64,000 nt of DNA, taken from JBPCIX01 sp051005875 (GTDB lineage Bacteria; Actinomycetota; CADDZG01; JAHWKV01). Shown in pieces: positions 7,529-16,604 of the stretch (position 1 is its first letter; every line of letters begins with the position of its first letter). The notes under the pieces were generated by a model. The model saw only the letters and a program-made list of their open reading frames with translations. It was not told the DNA's origin and ran no database searches. Made by a program: the position numbers and the translations under genes. The stretch is from the NCBI GenBank assembly GCA_051005875.1, contig JBPCIX010000077.1, positions 1-64,000 on the forward strand, read 5' to 3'.

Positions 7529-8706
7529 TGCTTTTCAAGACCCGGGCAAGTACTGAAACTGAGATCGGGTCCATTCATGGGGTTGCGCGAGTTGGACTTA
7601 GGACCAAAGCTCTTATCGGCCGGCTGCAGCCCGGCGAGATAGCGATAATCGATCATCAAGACCTCGACCGAATTGCCGCTGAAGGATTGGTGGAGCGCAA
7701 GGTTAAAGCAGTTATCAACGCCGCCTCTTCGTCTAGCGGACAATACCCGAATCTGGGACCCCTGGTCCTAACCGCCGCCGGCATTCACCTGATCGATGAC
7801 GCCGGCCGGTCTCTCCTTGCAAGAGTTCGGGACGGCGAAATGATTCTGCTCGAAGACGGCACGGTCTTCCAGGCGGGTGAGCCGATTGCAAAGGGTCGGG
7901 TAGTTACGGTCGAGCTTGCCGAGCAGCGATTGGATGAATGCAAACGAGGGATCTCATCGGCTCTCGAGAGCTTCGCAGAAAACACCCTTCAGTACATGGT
8001 CAACGAAAAAGAGTTTTTGCTCGACGCCGTCAAGCTTCCAGAAGTAAGGACCGATATTGCCGGCAGACACGTGTTGGTAGTTGTCCGCGGCTACGGTTAC
8101 AAAGAAGATCTCATGTCGCTCAGCCGTGGTTATGTGCGAGACTTCCGGCCGGTCTTAATTGCGGTCGACGGCGGCGCCGACGCTTTGCTCGGCTTGAAAC
8201 TTCGACCGGACATTATCATTGGTGATATGGACTCGGTCACTACCGAGGCCCTCAACTGCGGCGCGGAACTGGTGCTGCACGCTTTCCCGGGTGGAAAAGC
8301 CCCGGGGGCCGAGCGGCTCGATGCTTTGGGTCTAAAGTACGTGACATTTGAGGCGCCGGGAACGAGCGAAGATGTTGCTTTGTTGCTCGCTCACGAACGA
8401 GGCGCAGAACTGATTGTTGCCGTGGGAGCGAGAGTCAGCATGGTTGAGTTTATGGACAAAGGACGGAAAGGAATGGCTTCGACCTTCTTGGTTCGCTTGC
8501 GGGTTGGACCCAAACTCGTTGATGCAAAGGGCGTCAGTGAGCTGCACAGAAGCGCACCGAGGCGCCTTGAGCTTTTCGGGCTGGTCGCGGCGGCCCTGAT
8601 CACAATGCTGATAGTCATCGGCATCTCGCAGCCTATGCATCTGGTGCTTGAAGCCATGGGTGACTGGCTAAAGGATGTCTGGTTCTCAGTCAACCAGGCC
8701 ATTTGA
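7528..8706 (+). CDS. steA: SteA-like envelope/division protein (thiamine pyrophosphokinase-like fold)
   Basis: A 392-residue protein whose ATG overlaps the nadK stop (TAATG). An N-terminal domain of about 150 residues is followed by a thiamine-pyrophosphokinase-like domain with FRPVLIAVDGGADALL and RPDIIIGDMDSV, and then a single membrane segment near the C-terminus (LFGLVAAALITMLIVIGI). This is the SteA family (cytokinetic-ring protein, Rv1697 position). SteA works with SteB in corynebacterial division and cell-wall separation. The next gene is an MctB-like protein, homologous by position to SteB/Rv1698, so the pair is kept. Function is inferred from family and neighbourhood. Confidence 0.9.
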   Translation: MLFKTRASTETEIGSIHGVARVGLRTKALIGRLQPGEIAIIDHQDLDRIAAEGLVERKVKAVINAASSSSGQYPNLGPLVLTAAGIHLIDDAGRSLLARVRDGEMILLEDGTVFQAGEPIAKGRVVTVELAEQRLDECKRGISSALESFAENTLQYMVNEKEFLLDAVKLPEVRTDIAGRHVLVVVRGYGYKEDLMSLSRGYVRDFRPVLIAVDGGADALLGLKLRPDIIIGDMDSVTTEALNCGAELVLHAFPGGKAPGAERLDALGLKYVTFEAPGTSEDVALLLAHERGAELIVAVGARVSMVEFMDKGRKGMASTFLVRLRVGPKLVDAKGVSELHRSAPRRLELFGLVAAALITMLIVIGISQPMHLVLEAMGDWLKDVWFSVNQAI

Positions 8707-8743
8707 TGTTGGATGGCCGGCTAGATTCTAATGAGGCAGGGCC

Positions 8744-9652
8744 TTGATCAACTTCAGGTACCACGTAGTGACCTTGGTTGCTGTCTTCCTGGCCCTAGGT
8801 TTGGGAGTGCTATTCGGGGCCTCGTTCATAGACCAAAAAACAGTCACGGGATTGCAGAGGTCTCAGAAGAGTCTGGCCGAAACTAATAAGACGCGACGGA
8901 ACCAGATTCTCAGCCTGCAAAAAGACTTGAACTCGCTGAAATCCTTCGCGTCGGTGAGCCGCGACTTACTCATTCAGGGCGTTCTGACGGACCGCCCCGT
9001 GGTTCTGGTTGCCTTTCAGTCGACGCCCGACCAACTGGTTGCTGCAACTGAGGAAACACTGGTGGGGGCGGGCGCCAAGCTTGAGGGCTCGATCGAGATT
9101 TCAGACGCCCTGGACCTGAGAACAGATGATCGCAGGCGGAAAATTGCATCCGACCTGGCCCTTCCTGCCGCCGATCCCAAGGGCCTAACCGACGACGTGG
9201 TGGCGGGACTTACCGATGCTTTATCAGGGCGGCAGCCGGGATTCATTCAAAAACTGGTCGATTCCGGGTTGGCTTCAACCGGGCAGCCATCCGGTGCCCA
9301 ACCAAAACCGGCCGGCGAACTCGCGGAACCCGGCACCGCGGTGGTAATAGTTCCCCCCGGAGTCCGGGATGCAAGTCAAAAACTCCTGCTGCTTCCCCTG
9401 ATCAAATCTCTTGCAGCGGCGCCGGTCTTAACTGCGTTAACCGAGCCCAATTCCACTCCTTCGGTTTTGATGCGAGCAGTCAGAGCTGAGGCAACCCTGA
9501 AGGTTGTAACGATTGACGGACTGGATGAACCCTTGGGTCAGGCGGGGTTAGCCTTGGGCCTAAAAGCAGCATTTGCGGGAACCTATGGCCACTACGGCGC
9601 CGGGAAAGGGGCCACAACGCTGCTGCCCCCCGCTCAAACCCTGCCCGCTTAG
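8744..9652 (+). CDS. MctB/SteB-like membrane-anchored copper transporter family protein
   Basis: A 302-residue protein from TTG at 8744 (MINFRYHVVTLVAVFLALGLGVLFG), the very conserved start of the family annotated as copper transporter MctB (Rv1698). One N-terminal membrane helix (about 8-30) is followed by a coiled coil (SQKSLAETNKTRRNQILSLQKDLNSL) and an alpha/beta domain facing outwards. In mycobacteria this protein has been linked to copper tolerance as an outer-membrane channel; in corynebacteria the partner of SteA (SteB) acts in division. The second role fits this neighbourhood better, and no His/Met-rich copper site is seen. Converges with the next gene with 5 bp between stops. Confidence 0.87.
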   Translation: MINFRYHVVTLVAVFLALGLGVLFGASFIDQKTVTGLQRSQKSLAETNKTRRNQILSLQKDLNSLKSFASVSRDLLIQGVLTDRPVVLVAFQSTPDQLVAATEETLVGAGAKLEGSIEISDALDLRTDDRRRKIASDLALPAADPKGLTDDVVAGLTDALSGRQPGFIQKLVDSGLASTGQPSGAQPKPAGELAEPGTAVVIVPPGVRDASQKLLLLPLIKSLAAAPVLTALTEPNSTPSVLMRAVRAEATLKVVTIDGLDEPLGQAGLALGLKAAFAGTYGHYGAGKGATTLLPPAQTLPA

Positions 9653-9657
9653 TGTCC

Positions 9658-10329
9658 TTAGGAGCGACGCACTAGAGCCGGTAGGAACGCCTTGAGGACG
9701 TGATATCCCTGCCGGCCTCGGTGGAGGAAACCCGACATTGTTCTGCCGGTGTGATCATGTGTCATCTCAACCGGAAGCTCAAGCAACCTAAAGCCTTTTC
9801 GCGCTGCCTTGGCGGTCAGCATTGCGTCGACGGCGAATCCCTCGCTTAAGGGCCGGCATGCCTCGAATACCTGCCGGTTAAGCGCCCTTTGTCCCGACAT
9901 GGGCGCCACGCTTTCGAAGCCTGATACCGCCTTAATCAGCCAGGCTGCAGTCCCCTTAACCAAACCGAAGCCCCCTTGGCCTTCCGCCGAGGGCAGGATT
10001 CCTATGACCATGTCCGCCTTGCCCGCAGCCACCGGTGCGACGAGGGCAATTGCCGCTTTAGCGCTTGAGCCGGTATCGGCATCAACCATCAACAAGACTG
10101 CCTCGCCCGCCTCAGTCATGCCCTTTTCAAGGACTACGTGCTTTCCTCGATTGACGCTTTGTCGAAGGACTCTCGCCCCCGCAGTCTCGGCCAGGGCGGC
10201 GGTTTGGTCTGCCGAGCCGTCATCGACAACAATAACTTCGTCGACGCGGTCGTCGTCGGCGAGGGCCCTTACGGTCTCGCTAATCGTTGACTGATTGTTG
10301 TATGCGGGAACTATCGCGACGCAACGCAT
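9658..10329 (-). CDS. Family 2 glycosyltransferase
   Basis: A 223-residue GT2-fold enzyme. The N-terminal nucleotide-sugar domain shows VAIVPAYNNQSTISETVRAL, DEVIVVDDGSADQTA and a DxD-type VLLMVDADTGSSA. It lacks a C-terminal membrane region and is short for the family. An acceptor-side segment PMSGQRALNRQVFEACRP follows. The genes around it (MctB-like, an MraY/WecA-like transferase on the other strand) suggest a cell-envelope glycolipid step, but the sugar and acceptor cannot be read. Its start region overlaps by a few bases the leader of the divergent transferase gene, so a shared promoter is likely. Confidence 0.85.
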   Translation of the reverse strand: MRCVAIVPAYNNQSTISETVRALADDDRVDEVIVVDDGSADQTAALAETAGARVLRQSVNRGKHVVLEKGMTEAGEAVLLMVDADTGSSAKAAIALVAPVAAGKADMVIGILPSAEGQGGFGLVKGTAAWLIKAVSGFESVAPMSGQRALNRQVFEACRPLSEGFAVDAMLTAKAARKGFRLLELPVEMTHDHTGRTMSGFLHRGRQGYHVLKAFLPALVRRS

Positions 10330-10351
10330 CCAGGGAGCCTATCCTGACGAC

Positions 10352-11281
10352 GTGATCGACCCTACGATTGTTCTGTCCGTGTTCCTCGGCGTCGTTGGGC
10401 TATTTTCCGCCTGGATTGCTGGGGCTCGCTTACTCAAGAATTCTCCCGCCGGCCTGACCGTGGTGAATTATCGCGGGCGATCCGTGCCGGCAATCGGCGG
10501 CATCGTCTTAATTGCTGCCCTGGGGATCGCCTTTGCCTGCATGGTCCTGGCGGGGCCGTTGCCGCCCAAGGCATTTTCACCGGACCTTCGCCGGTCGCTT
10601 AGCGCCTGGCCTGAGGTCACTCTTGTTGTGTTCTTGACCGCTGCAGGCTTCTTTGCCCTCGGACTAATCGACGATCTTTCGGGCGGTGGTGGCGCCAAAG
10701 GGTTGAGAGGCCACTTAAAGGCTCTGGCTCGGCGACAGGTCACGGGCGGGATCGTCAAGTTGGCGGGTGGCTTGGCGCTGGCCTTTGCCGCTTCGGCCGG
10801 CTTGGAATCGGATTTGCTTCCCGCGATAGTGGATGCTGTTGTTGTCGCAGGGACTGCCAACCTCTTCAACCTCCTGGATGTGCGCCCGGGCCGGGCATGT
10901 AAGTTCTTCTTACTCGGTTGGACGCCGCTGGCCGTTGTGTCCATCATGGCCACAGGGGCATCCGCAGGGGCCGGGAGGGCGGGATCAGGCTACCTGGTGT
11001 CGTCTTCGGCGATTGTGGGCGCAGTAATGGCCTGGTTGCCCGGCGACCTTGGCGAATCGGCGATTCTTGGTGATTCGGGCTCAAATACAATCGGAGCGAT
11101 CCTGGGAATGGGGCTTGTGTTGCTCCTCAGTTTGCCGGCTCGCCTCGGTGCTGTCGCAGTGATCCTGACCTTGTCCCTATTCTCAGAGGTCTATTCCTTT
11201 TCAGCAGGAATTCAGCGAATTGGACCCTTGCGTTGGCTGGACGGTCTCGGTCGAGTGGATCGTCCGCCCTCTCGCGTCTGA
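10352..11281 (+). CDS. MraY/WecA-like (GT4) membrane transferase, variant motif
   Basis: About 309 residues from GTG at 10352 (VIDPTIVLSVFLG), chosen because an in-frame longer start would run into the divergent GT2 gene. Around nine hydrophobic segments. Family motifs: NYRGRSVPAIGG, ALGLIDDLSGGGGAKGLRGH (Asp pair), NLFNLLDVRPGRA and GDSGSNTIGAILG. This is the phosphoglycosyl transferase family of MraY and WecA, which move a sugar phosphate onto a polyprenyl phosphate. The usual NxxNxxDGxxG is changed to NxxNxxDVRPG, so it belongs to a side branch often found beside steA-type genes. The substrate is open. It ends 14 bp before pyrG. Confidence 0.82.
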   Translation: MIDPTIVLSVFLGVVGLFSAWIAGARLLKNSPAGLTVVNYRGRSVPAIGGIVLIAALGIAFACMVLAGPLPPKAFSPDLRRSLSAWPEVTLVVFLTAAGFFALGLIDDLSGGGGAKGLRGHLKALARRQVTGGIVKLAGGLALAFAASAGLESDLLPAIVDAVVVAGTANLFNLLDVRPGRACKFFLLGWTPLAVVSIMATGASAGAGRAGSGYLVSSSAIVGAVMAWLPGDLGESAILGDSGSNTIGAILGMGLVLLLSLPARLGAVAVILTLSLFSEVYSFSAGIQRIGPLRWLDGLGRVDRPPSRV

Positions 11282-11295
11282 TACGATCTATTTCC

Positions 11296-12987
11296 GTGGC
11301 CAAACATGTCTTTGTGACCGGCGGGGTTGTATCCAGCCTCGGTAAAGGATTGACCGCGGCTTCGCTCGGTCGCTTGCTGAAGTGCCGTGGGCTCAGAGTG
11401 ACAATGCAAAAGCTGGATCCTTACATCAACGTGGATCCGGGGACCATGAGCCCTTTTCAGCACGGCGAGGTGTTTGTGACTGAAGACGGGGCCGAAACAG
11501 ACCTCGATTTGGGCCACTACGAGCGCTTCATTGACGAAAACCTCTACCGGGAGTCCAACGTAACTACCGGGGCCATCTACCAGGCAGTCATCGCCAAGGA
11601 GCGGCGCGGCGACTACCTTGGCGACACAGTCCAGGTCATTCCCCATATCACCAACGAGATCAAAAACCGAATCCTCAAAGTCGGGCATTCGACCAAAGCC
11701 GACGTTGTTATCACTGAGGTAGGTGGGACCGTGGGCGACATCGAGAGCCTCCCGTTTCTCGAAGCCATTCGCCAGCTGCGGCTCGAGGTTGGGCGCGACA
11801 ACGTCTGCTACGTTCATGTCACTCTTGCTCCGTACATCGGCCCTTCCGGTGAGCTGAAAACCAAGCCAACGCAGCACTCGGTCCGGGAACTGCGAAGCAT
11901 CGGGATACAACCCGATGCGGTGGTATTGCGTTCAGACCGCAAAATCTCCGAAGGCCTCAAAAAGAAGATCTCGCTTCTGTGCGACGTAGAAGTTGAGGGA
12001 ATCATTTCCGCCGTCGATACACCGAATATTTATGAAATTCCGCTGGTCCTTCGCTCAGAGGGGCTGGATAAATTTGTCCTGGACAAGCTCTGCATGGAAG
12101 ACGCCGAGCCCGACTTAAGCGAATGGCAATCGTTGGTTTCCAGGATAGAGAACCCGAAACATTCAGTTCGCGTGGGTTTGGTCGGCAAGTATGCCGACCT
12201 GCCGGATGCCTATCTTTCGGTAGTCGAAGCCCTTAAAGCCGGCGGATATGCTCACGGGGCAAGAGTCGAGGTTGTTTGGTTCGCCTCAGATGAAGGCGCC
12301 GAGGGCGGAGATGTTCTTGCAGCTTCGCGCAGCGGGGTCGTTCCAGAACATCTGGCCACCGGCGAGGAGGTACTGGCAGACCTCGATGGCATCTGTGTAC
12401 CGGGCGGATTCGGTCCCCGGGCGATTGAGGGCAAGATCACCGCAACCAGGATCGCTCGGGAACGCGGAATTCCCTTTTTGGGCCTTTGCCTCGGTCTGCA
12501 GTGTGCAGTCATAGAGTTCGCTCGCAATGTGGCCGGCTTGCCGGGCGCTAATTCAACAGAGTTCGATGAACTAACCTCGCACCCGGTAATCGCCATTTTG
12601 TCCGACCAAGAAAACATCGAGCAAAAGGGCGGCACTATGCGGCTCGGCCTGCAGCCGGCCAAGCTGAAGCACGGATCCATGGCCGAGCAAGCATACGGAG
12701 AAGAGGTGATTTACGAGCGCCACCGCCACCGGTTTGAAGTGAACCCCGCCTATCACGAGGCTCTTGAGGCGGCGGGCATGGCTCTTTCGGGAACTTCGCC
12801 TGATGGGCGGCTGGTGGAGATAATCGAACTGCCCGGTCATCCTTTCTTCATGGCCTGCCAGTTTCACCCGGAATTCAAGTCCCGGCCGACGAGGGCCCAC
12901 CCTCTGTTCAGTAAATTCATAGCAGTTGCCTTAGGCCGTTCACAGTCCCGGCTAAATGTTGGGGCCCAAGCGTTGCAGTCGGACTGA
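11296..12987 (+). CDS. pyrG: CTP synthase
   Basis: A 563-residue CTP synthase, turning UTP plus glutamine and ATP into CTP. The start is GTG at 11296 (MAKHVFVTGGVVSSLGKG), the conserved N-terminus; a longer frame exists but has no family support. The synthase domain (1-270) carries KLDPYINVDPGTMSPFQHGE and EVGGTVGDIES. The glutamine amidotransferase domain (from about 290) carries the oxyanion and nucleophile segments GICVPGGFG and FLGLCLGLQCA (catalytic Cys), then RHRHRFEVN and CQFHPEFKSRP (His, Glu). All key residues are present. Gene order steA-mctB-pyrG matches other actinobacteria. Confidence 0.97.
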   Translation: MAKHVFVTGGVVSSLGKGLTAASLGRLLKCRGLRVTMQKLDPYINVDPGTMSPFQHGEVFVTEDGAETDLDLGHYERFIDENLYRESNVTTGAIYQAVIAKERRGDYLGDTVQVIPHITNEIKNRILKVGHSTKADVVITEVGGTVGDIESLPFLEAIRQLRLEVGRDNVCYVHVTLAPYIGPSGELKTKPTQHSVRELRSIGIQPDAVVLRSDRKISEGLKKKISLLCDVEVEGIISAVDTPNIYEIPLVLRSEGLDKFVLDKLCMEDAEPDLSEWQSLVSRIENPKHSVRVGLVGKYADLPDAYLSVVEALKAGGYAHGARVEVVWFASDEGAEGGDVLAASRSGVVPEHLATGEEVLADLDGICVPGGFGPRAIEGKITATRIARERGIPFLGLCLGLQCAVIEFARNVAGLPGANSTEFDELTSHPVIAILSDQENIEQKGGTMRLGLQPAKLKHGSMAEQAYGEEVIYERHRHRFEVNPAYHEALEAAGMALSGTSPDGRLVEIIELPGHPFFMACQFHPEFKSRPTRAHPLFSKFIAVALGRSQSRLNVGAQALQSD

Positions 12988-13074
12988 AGCAAAGCTGGCA
13001 TAGCCAACACCGGGTAGGATTCTAACGCCGGTCCGGAATGTCCGGCGCCGTACGATCCAAACGAGGGACCTGCC

Positions 13075-13452
13075 GTGCAACCAAACCCAGCCAAAAATGA
13101 ATCGCCTATTACCCAAGAGATGGTCGAGAGCGCGCGCGTCAAAATCGGCGAGGAAATCTCGATCGTCGAAGCGGAACTGGCAGACCTCGGATTTGGCCAA
13201 GATGGCAGCGTAGCCGTCAGCTTTGACGAAGGCTTCGCCGACGCCGCCCACACCACAGCCGAGCGGGTAAAGGCGCTTTCCCTCGCAGAGGGGCTTCAGC
13301 AGCGCCTGGCCGAGGCCCGGGGTGCTCTGTTAAGAATCGACCAGGGCACTTACGGCAAATGCGAAAACTGCGGACTCCCGATTGGTCTGGAGCGTCTTGA
13401 GGCGGTCCCCTCAACACGTCTTTGCATTTCCTGTAAACAGGCCGGCGTCTAA
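13075..13452 (+). CDS. DksA/TraR-type C4 zinc-finger protein
   Basis: A 125-residue protein starting at GTG (MQPNPAKNESPITQEMV). A helical first part is followed by a C4 zinc finger, KCENCGLPIGLERLEAVPST then LCISCKQ (CxxC-17-CxxC). This is the actinobacterial DksA/TraR/RbpA-like zinc-finger group. Members can touch RNA polymerase through the secondary channel, but the acidic tip residues needed for DksA action are not clearly visible, so a regulator role is inference. Converges with the site-2 protease gene. Confidence 0.86.
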   Translation: MQPNPAKNESPITQEMVESARVKIGEEISIVEAELADLGFGQDGSVAVSFDEGFADAAHTTAERVKALSLAEGLQQRLAEARGALLRIDQGTYGKCENCGLPIGLERLEAVPSTRLCISCKQAGV

Positions 13453-13461
13453 ACCTCCCCC

Positions 13462-13491
13462 CTAGGCCGCTCGAGCCTAAGCCGCTCCAGC
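13462..13491 (+). repeat. 15-bp tandem repeat, 2 units, at the 3' end of the M50 gene
   Basis: CTAGGCCGCTCGAGC (13462) and CTAAGCCGCTCCAGC (13477) match at 12-13 of 15 positions. The second unit holds the stop codon (13477-13479, read on the - strand) of the M50 protease gene, so the end of that gene and its stop are duplicated. Lies in the 24-bp gap between two convergent genes. Confidence 0.7.
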
Positions 13492-14112
13492 CAGGCGGAG
13501 AAGCGCTGCAGTAACCCGCGCTAACGCCGGACCAAAAACGGGGCGGAACAATATCAGGCCCGTCACCAGCAAAATCAGAAATCCCCACCTTTCCAGAAAA
13601 AAGATGACTTCGCTCCTAGACGGCGGGAGCAGTTCAGCAAGGATCGGGAAACCGTCAAGGGGAGGGATCGGAAGCAGATTAAAGACGGCAAACACTACGT
13701 TCACAGCCACTGCAATCGCCAGGAATTCAACGACGATACCGGCTGAGATTGAGGTCGTCTTCGCCAGACGGATCAGCAGCGCGGCTAGAATCGCCAACGC
13801 AGCGTTTGCAAGGGGTCCGGCTAAGGCGACCCAAATTCTCCCGCCCCGCCTTGATCTGAGCCTATTGGGGGCGACAGGAACGGGCTTGCCCCAGCCGAAG
13901 CCCGCTATCAAGACCATAAAACTTCCGAACGGGTCGAGGTGGCGTTTTGGATTGAGAGTCATGCGGCCCGTAAGCCGCCCGGTCGGGTCGCCGAGCCACG
14001 CAGCTACGCGAGCGTGTGCAAATTCGTGGAAGGAAATGGCGGCAGTTGCCGCTAGAGCGATGAAAACAAAGATGAGGAACTGTGGAGGTTTTGTTAACAG
14101 GTATTCGATCAT
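13477..14112 (-). CDS. Site-2 protease family membrane metalloprotease (M50)
   Basis: A 211-residue protein with five or six hydrophobic segments. The zinc site HExxH is seen as ISFHEFAHARVAAWLGD, and the third-ligand motif as FNLLPIPPLDGFPILAE (NxxPxxxxDG). No PDZ domain is present, and the length fits the short YwhC/SpoIVFB-like group. Such proteases cut membrane-bound regulators within the bilayer; targets are unknown. Divergent from trpS with 93 bp between them. The last residues and the stop have been duplicated as a 15-bp repeat. Confidence 0.9.
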   Translation of the reverse strand: MIEYLLTKPPQFLIFVFIALAATAAISFHEFAHARVAAWLGDPTGRLTGRMTLNPKRHLDPFGSFMVLIAGFGWGKPVPVAPNRLRSRRGGRIWVALAGPLANAALAILAALLIRLAKTTSISAGIVVEFLAIAVAVNVVFAVFNLLPIPPLDGFPILAELLPPSRSEVIFFLERWGFLILLVTGLILFRPVFGPALARVTAALLRLAGAA

Positions 14113-14205
14113 GAGTTTCTAGGGTAACGCTGGCCGCGTGAGGGGTCAGCGCCGGCCGGGTAAAAAGTCGATTACGATTGCGACTTATTCGAACAAAGGA
14201 CCATA

Positions 14206-15198
14206 TTGGCGCGAGTATTTTCGGGGGTACAGCCCACAGCCGAAGTGCCCCACCTCGGCAATTACATAGGAGCCTTCCGTAACTGGGTGGAGCTTCAAAA
14301 GGATCACGAGGCCTATTTCTCGGTCGTCGATCTGCATTCAATGACTGTTCCTTGGGACCCAAATGTCCTTGCTCAGCGCACCCGCCAAACCGCGGCGAGC
14401 TTGATTGCTTGCGGAATCGACCCGGAGCGCTCGGTGCTCTTCGTCCAATCAGAGGTGCCCGAGCATACCGAGCTTGCCTGGATCTTGCTCTGTTTGTCCA
14501 AGATGGGGGAGCTTGGGAGGATGACTCAGTTTAAGGATAAGGGCGCCGGGTCTGAGGCTCGCTCAATAGGCGCGGGGTTGTTTGTTTATCCGATCCTTAT
14601 GGCGGCCGACGTGCTTGCGTACCGGGCAGAACTTGTGCCGGTGGGTGACGATCAGCGGCAGCACCTTGAGTTGATGCGTGATCTGGCCGAACGCTTCAAC
14701 CGCACATTTGGCGACACTTTTCCGGTGCCCGAGCCCGTTGTGTCCGGACATGGCTCTCGGATCATGGCCCTTGACGACCCCAGTCGAAAAATGGACAAAA
14801 GCTCGGATCGCCCAAATAATCTGATCTGGATGAGCGACCCACCCGATGTCGTTCGTAAAAAGATAGCGAGAGCGGTTACCGATTCCGGCCGCGAGATCGA
14901 ATATTCAGCCGCCAAACCGGCCCTTTCGAATCTGATCGAGATCTACTCAGCGGTCACGGGGACCGACATCGGCCTGGTGGGACAACACTTTGCGGAGAAG
15001 GGCTACGCCGAATTTAAGGGGGATCTCAGCGATGCGATCACAGCCTTCCTGGCGCCTTTCCAGGTCCGATACGCGCAAATAATGGACGACCTGGGCGAGC
15101 TGGACAGAATTTTGGAGGCGGGGGCCAATAGAGCGCGGGAAGCAGCCTCCGAGACTCTGCACACAGTCCGTGAACGAATTGGTCTCAGAGTTACCTAA
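14206..15198 (+). CDS. trpS: Tryptophan--tRNA ligase
   Basis: A 330-residue class Ic synthetase charging tRNA-Trp. The start is TTG at 14206 (MARVFSGVQPTAEVPHLGNYIG). The HIGH motif appears as HLGN and the KMSKS loop as RKMDKSSD. GDDQRQHLELMRDLAERFN is the conserved tRNA/ATP segment. The length is standard (about 330). It stands between the divergent site-2 protease gene and scpA. Confidence 0.96.
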   Translation: MARVFSGVQPTAEVPHLGNYIGAFRNWVELQKDHEAYFSVVDLHSMTVPWDPNVLAQRTRQTAASLIACGIDPERSVLFVQSEVPEHTELAWILLCLSKMGELGRMTQFKDKGAGSEARSIGAGLFVYPILMAADVLAYRAELVPVGDDQRQHLELMRDLAERFNRTFGDTFPVPEPVVSGHGSRIMALDDPSRKMDKSSDRPNNLIWMSDPPDVVRKKIARAVTDSGREIEYSAAKPALSNLIEIYSAVTGTDIGLVGQHFAEKGYAEFKGDLSDAITAFLAPFQVRYAQIMDDLGELDRILEAGANRAREAASETLHTVRERIGLRVT

Positions 15199-15257
15199 AG
15201 CGCGCCCAAATCCCTTCGACCGGGCGGCGCGGTGGCTATGCTTGGAATACTAGCCAT

Positions 15258-16004
15258 ATGACTTACGCCGTGAAAATAGAAAACTACGAAGGCCCTTTAG
15301 AGCTTCTGCTCGAACTCGTCTCGAAGGAGCGCATGGACGTGGCCGATGTCTCGATTTCGGTGATTACGGGGGAGTACCTGAGAGTTGTTTCAGGGATGGG
15401 CGAACTCGATTTGGATGTGGCAACCAGTTTCTTGATTCTCGCCGCAACTCTTTTGGAGCTGAAATCGTTCAAACTCCTTCCGTCCCGGCCCGCAGGCGAT
15501 CCGGAGCTGGCCGCCCTTCTTGAGGAAAGAGATCACCTGGTTCACCGGTTGATCGAATACTCAACGTTCAAGCAGGTCGCCCAATTGTTTAGAGACCGGC
15601 TGACCAAAAATGCCGGTTTTTTTATTAGAAAAGCGGATCTGCCAAAAGAGCTTCTCGGTCCACCGCCGGACATGCTCGAGGGCTTGTCTATAGATATGTT
15701 GGGGCGGGCCGCCGCCCGGGCTCTGACGCCCAAGCCCGATCCAACGGTCGATGTCACTCACGTAACCCCGATAACGGTTTCGATCGGCGAGACCGTTGCC
15801 ATGCTGGTGAGGCAAATCGAACAATCTGGGGTCGCCACCTTCAAGGCTCTGTGCCGAAGCGCAACCGGGCGAATTCATGTGATCGTGAGGTTCCTCGCCT
15901 TGCTTGAAATGTTCAAGGATCAAAAGGTGGAGCTTGAACAGCGCAATCCGTTCGACGAAATTGTTGTCAGATGGCGTCAGCCCCTGCCGGAAGCCCAGCC
16001 ATGA
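15258..16004 (+). CDS. scpA: Segregation and condensation protein A
   Basis: A 248-residue kleisin, starting at ATG (MTYAVKIENYEGPLELLLELV). The N-terminal part with FEGPLDLLL-like signature (here YEGPLELLLELVSKERMDVAD) and the C-terminal winged helix (FKALCRSATGRIHVIVRFLALLEM) bind the two heads of SMC. With ScpB and SMC it forms the condensin complex that compacts and segregates the chromosome. Its stop overlaps the scpB start as ATGA at 16001-16004. Confidence 0.95.
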   Translation: MTYAVKIENYEGPLELLLELVSKERMDVADVSISVITGEYLRVVSGMGELDLDVATSFLILAATLLELKSFKLLPSRPAGDPELAALLEERDHLVHRLIEYSTFKQVAQLFRDRLTKNAGFFIRKADLPKELLGPPPDMLEGLSIDMLGRAAARALTPKPDPTVDVTHVTPITVSIGETVAMLVRQIEQSGVATFKALCRSATGRIHVIVRFLALLEMFKDQKVELEQRNPFDEIVVRWRQPLPEAQP

Positions 16005-16570
16005 CCGATGCCCTCCGGGCCGAAAAAGTAATCGAGGCGGTCTTGTTTGTCGCCGATGATCCCGTGCCAACGGCCGACCTTGCCCTCTTGCTTGAGGTCC
16101 CTGCTCACGACGTGGTCGAAATTCTGTCGAATATGGCCGAGAGCTTCTACGCAGACGATCGCGGGATAGTGTTGCGCGAAGTAGCCGGTGGCTGGCGGTT
16201 GGCTACATCTGCGGATACGGCGCCTTATCTCGAGCGCTTTGTCAATGACCAGAAGTCTTTTCGTATAAGTCCAGCTGCTTTGGAAACTCTGGCGATAATT
16301 GCATACCGGCAACCGATTTCGCGTTCCCAACTGACCGAAATCAGGGGAGTGAATTGCGACAGGGTGGTGCGGTCGTTGATGATCCAGGGGGTCGTTGAAC
16401 AGGCTTCTGAGGACACCGGGCCCGGCAGAGCGATCCTGTACGGAACGACTCCGGATTTTCTAGAGAAGGTGGGCCTTAACAGCCTGAGCGACTTGCCCGA
16501 GCTTAGTAATTTCATGCCCGACACGAAAGCGGTAGAGCGCATGGAAACGGGCCTGGGGCCCGGCCTTTAA
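16001..16570 (+). CDS. scpB: Segregation and condensation protein B
   Basis: About 189 residues from the ATG at 16001 (MTDALRAEKVIEAVLFVADDP), which overlaps the scpA stop as ATGA; a start 30 bp upstream is possible but less likely. Two winged-helix domains are seen, with LETLAIIAYRQPISRSQLTEIRG as the signature of the family and GRAILYGTTPDFLEKVGL near the end. It dimerises on ScpA in the SMC complex. The gene ends in CTT TAA C, after which the +1 frame continues directly into the rluB coding region without any canonical start codon. Confidence 0.95.
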   Translation: MTDALRAEKVIEAVLFVADDPVPTADLALLLEVPAHDVVEILSNMAESFYADDRGIVLREVAGGWRLATSADTAPYLERFVNDQKSFRISPAALETLAIIAYRQPISRSQLTEIRGVNCDRVVRSLMIQGVVEQASEDTGPGRAILYGTTPDFLEKVGLNSLSDLPELSNFMPDTKAVERMETGLGPGL

Positions 16571-16604
16571 CCCGCCCAAACCCCAACCGGGCGCCCCGAA
16601 GGGA

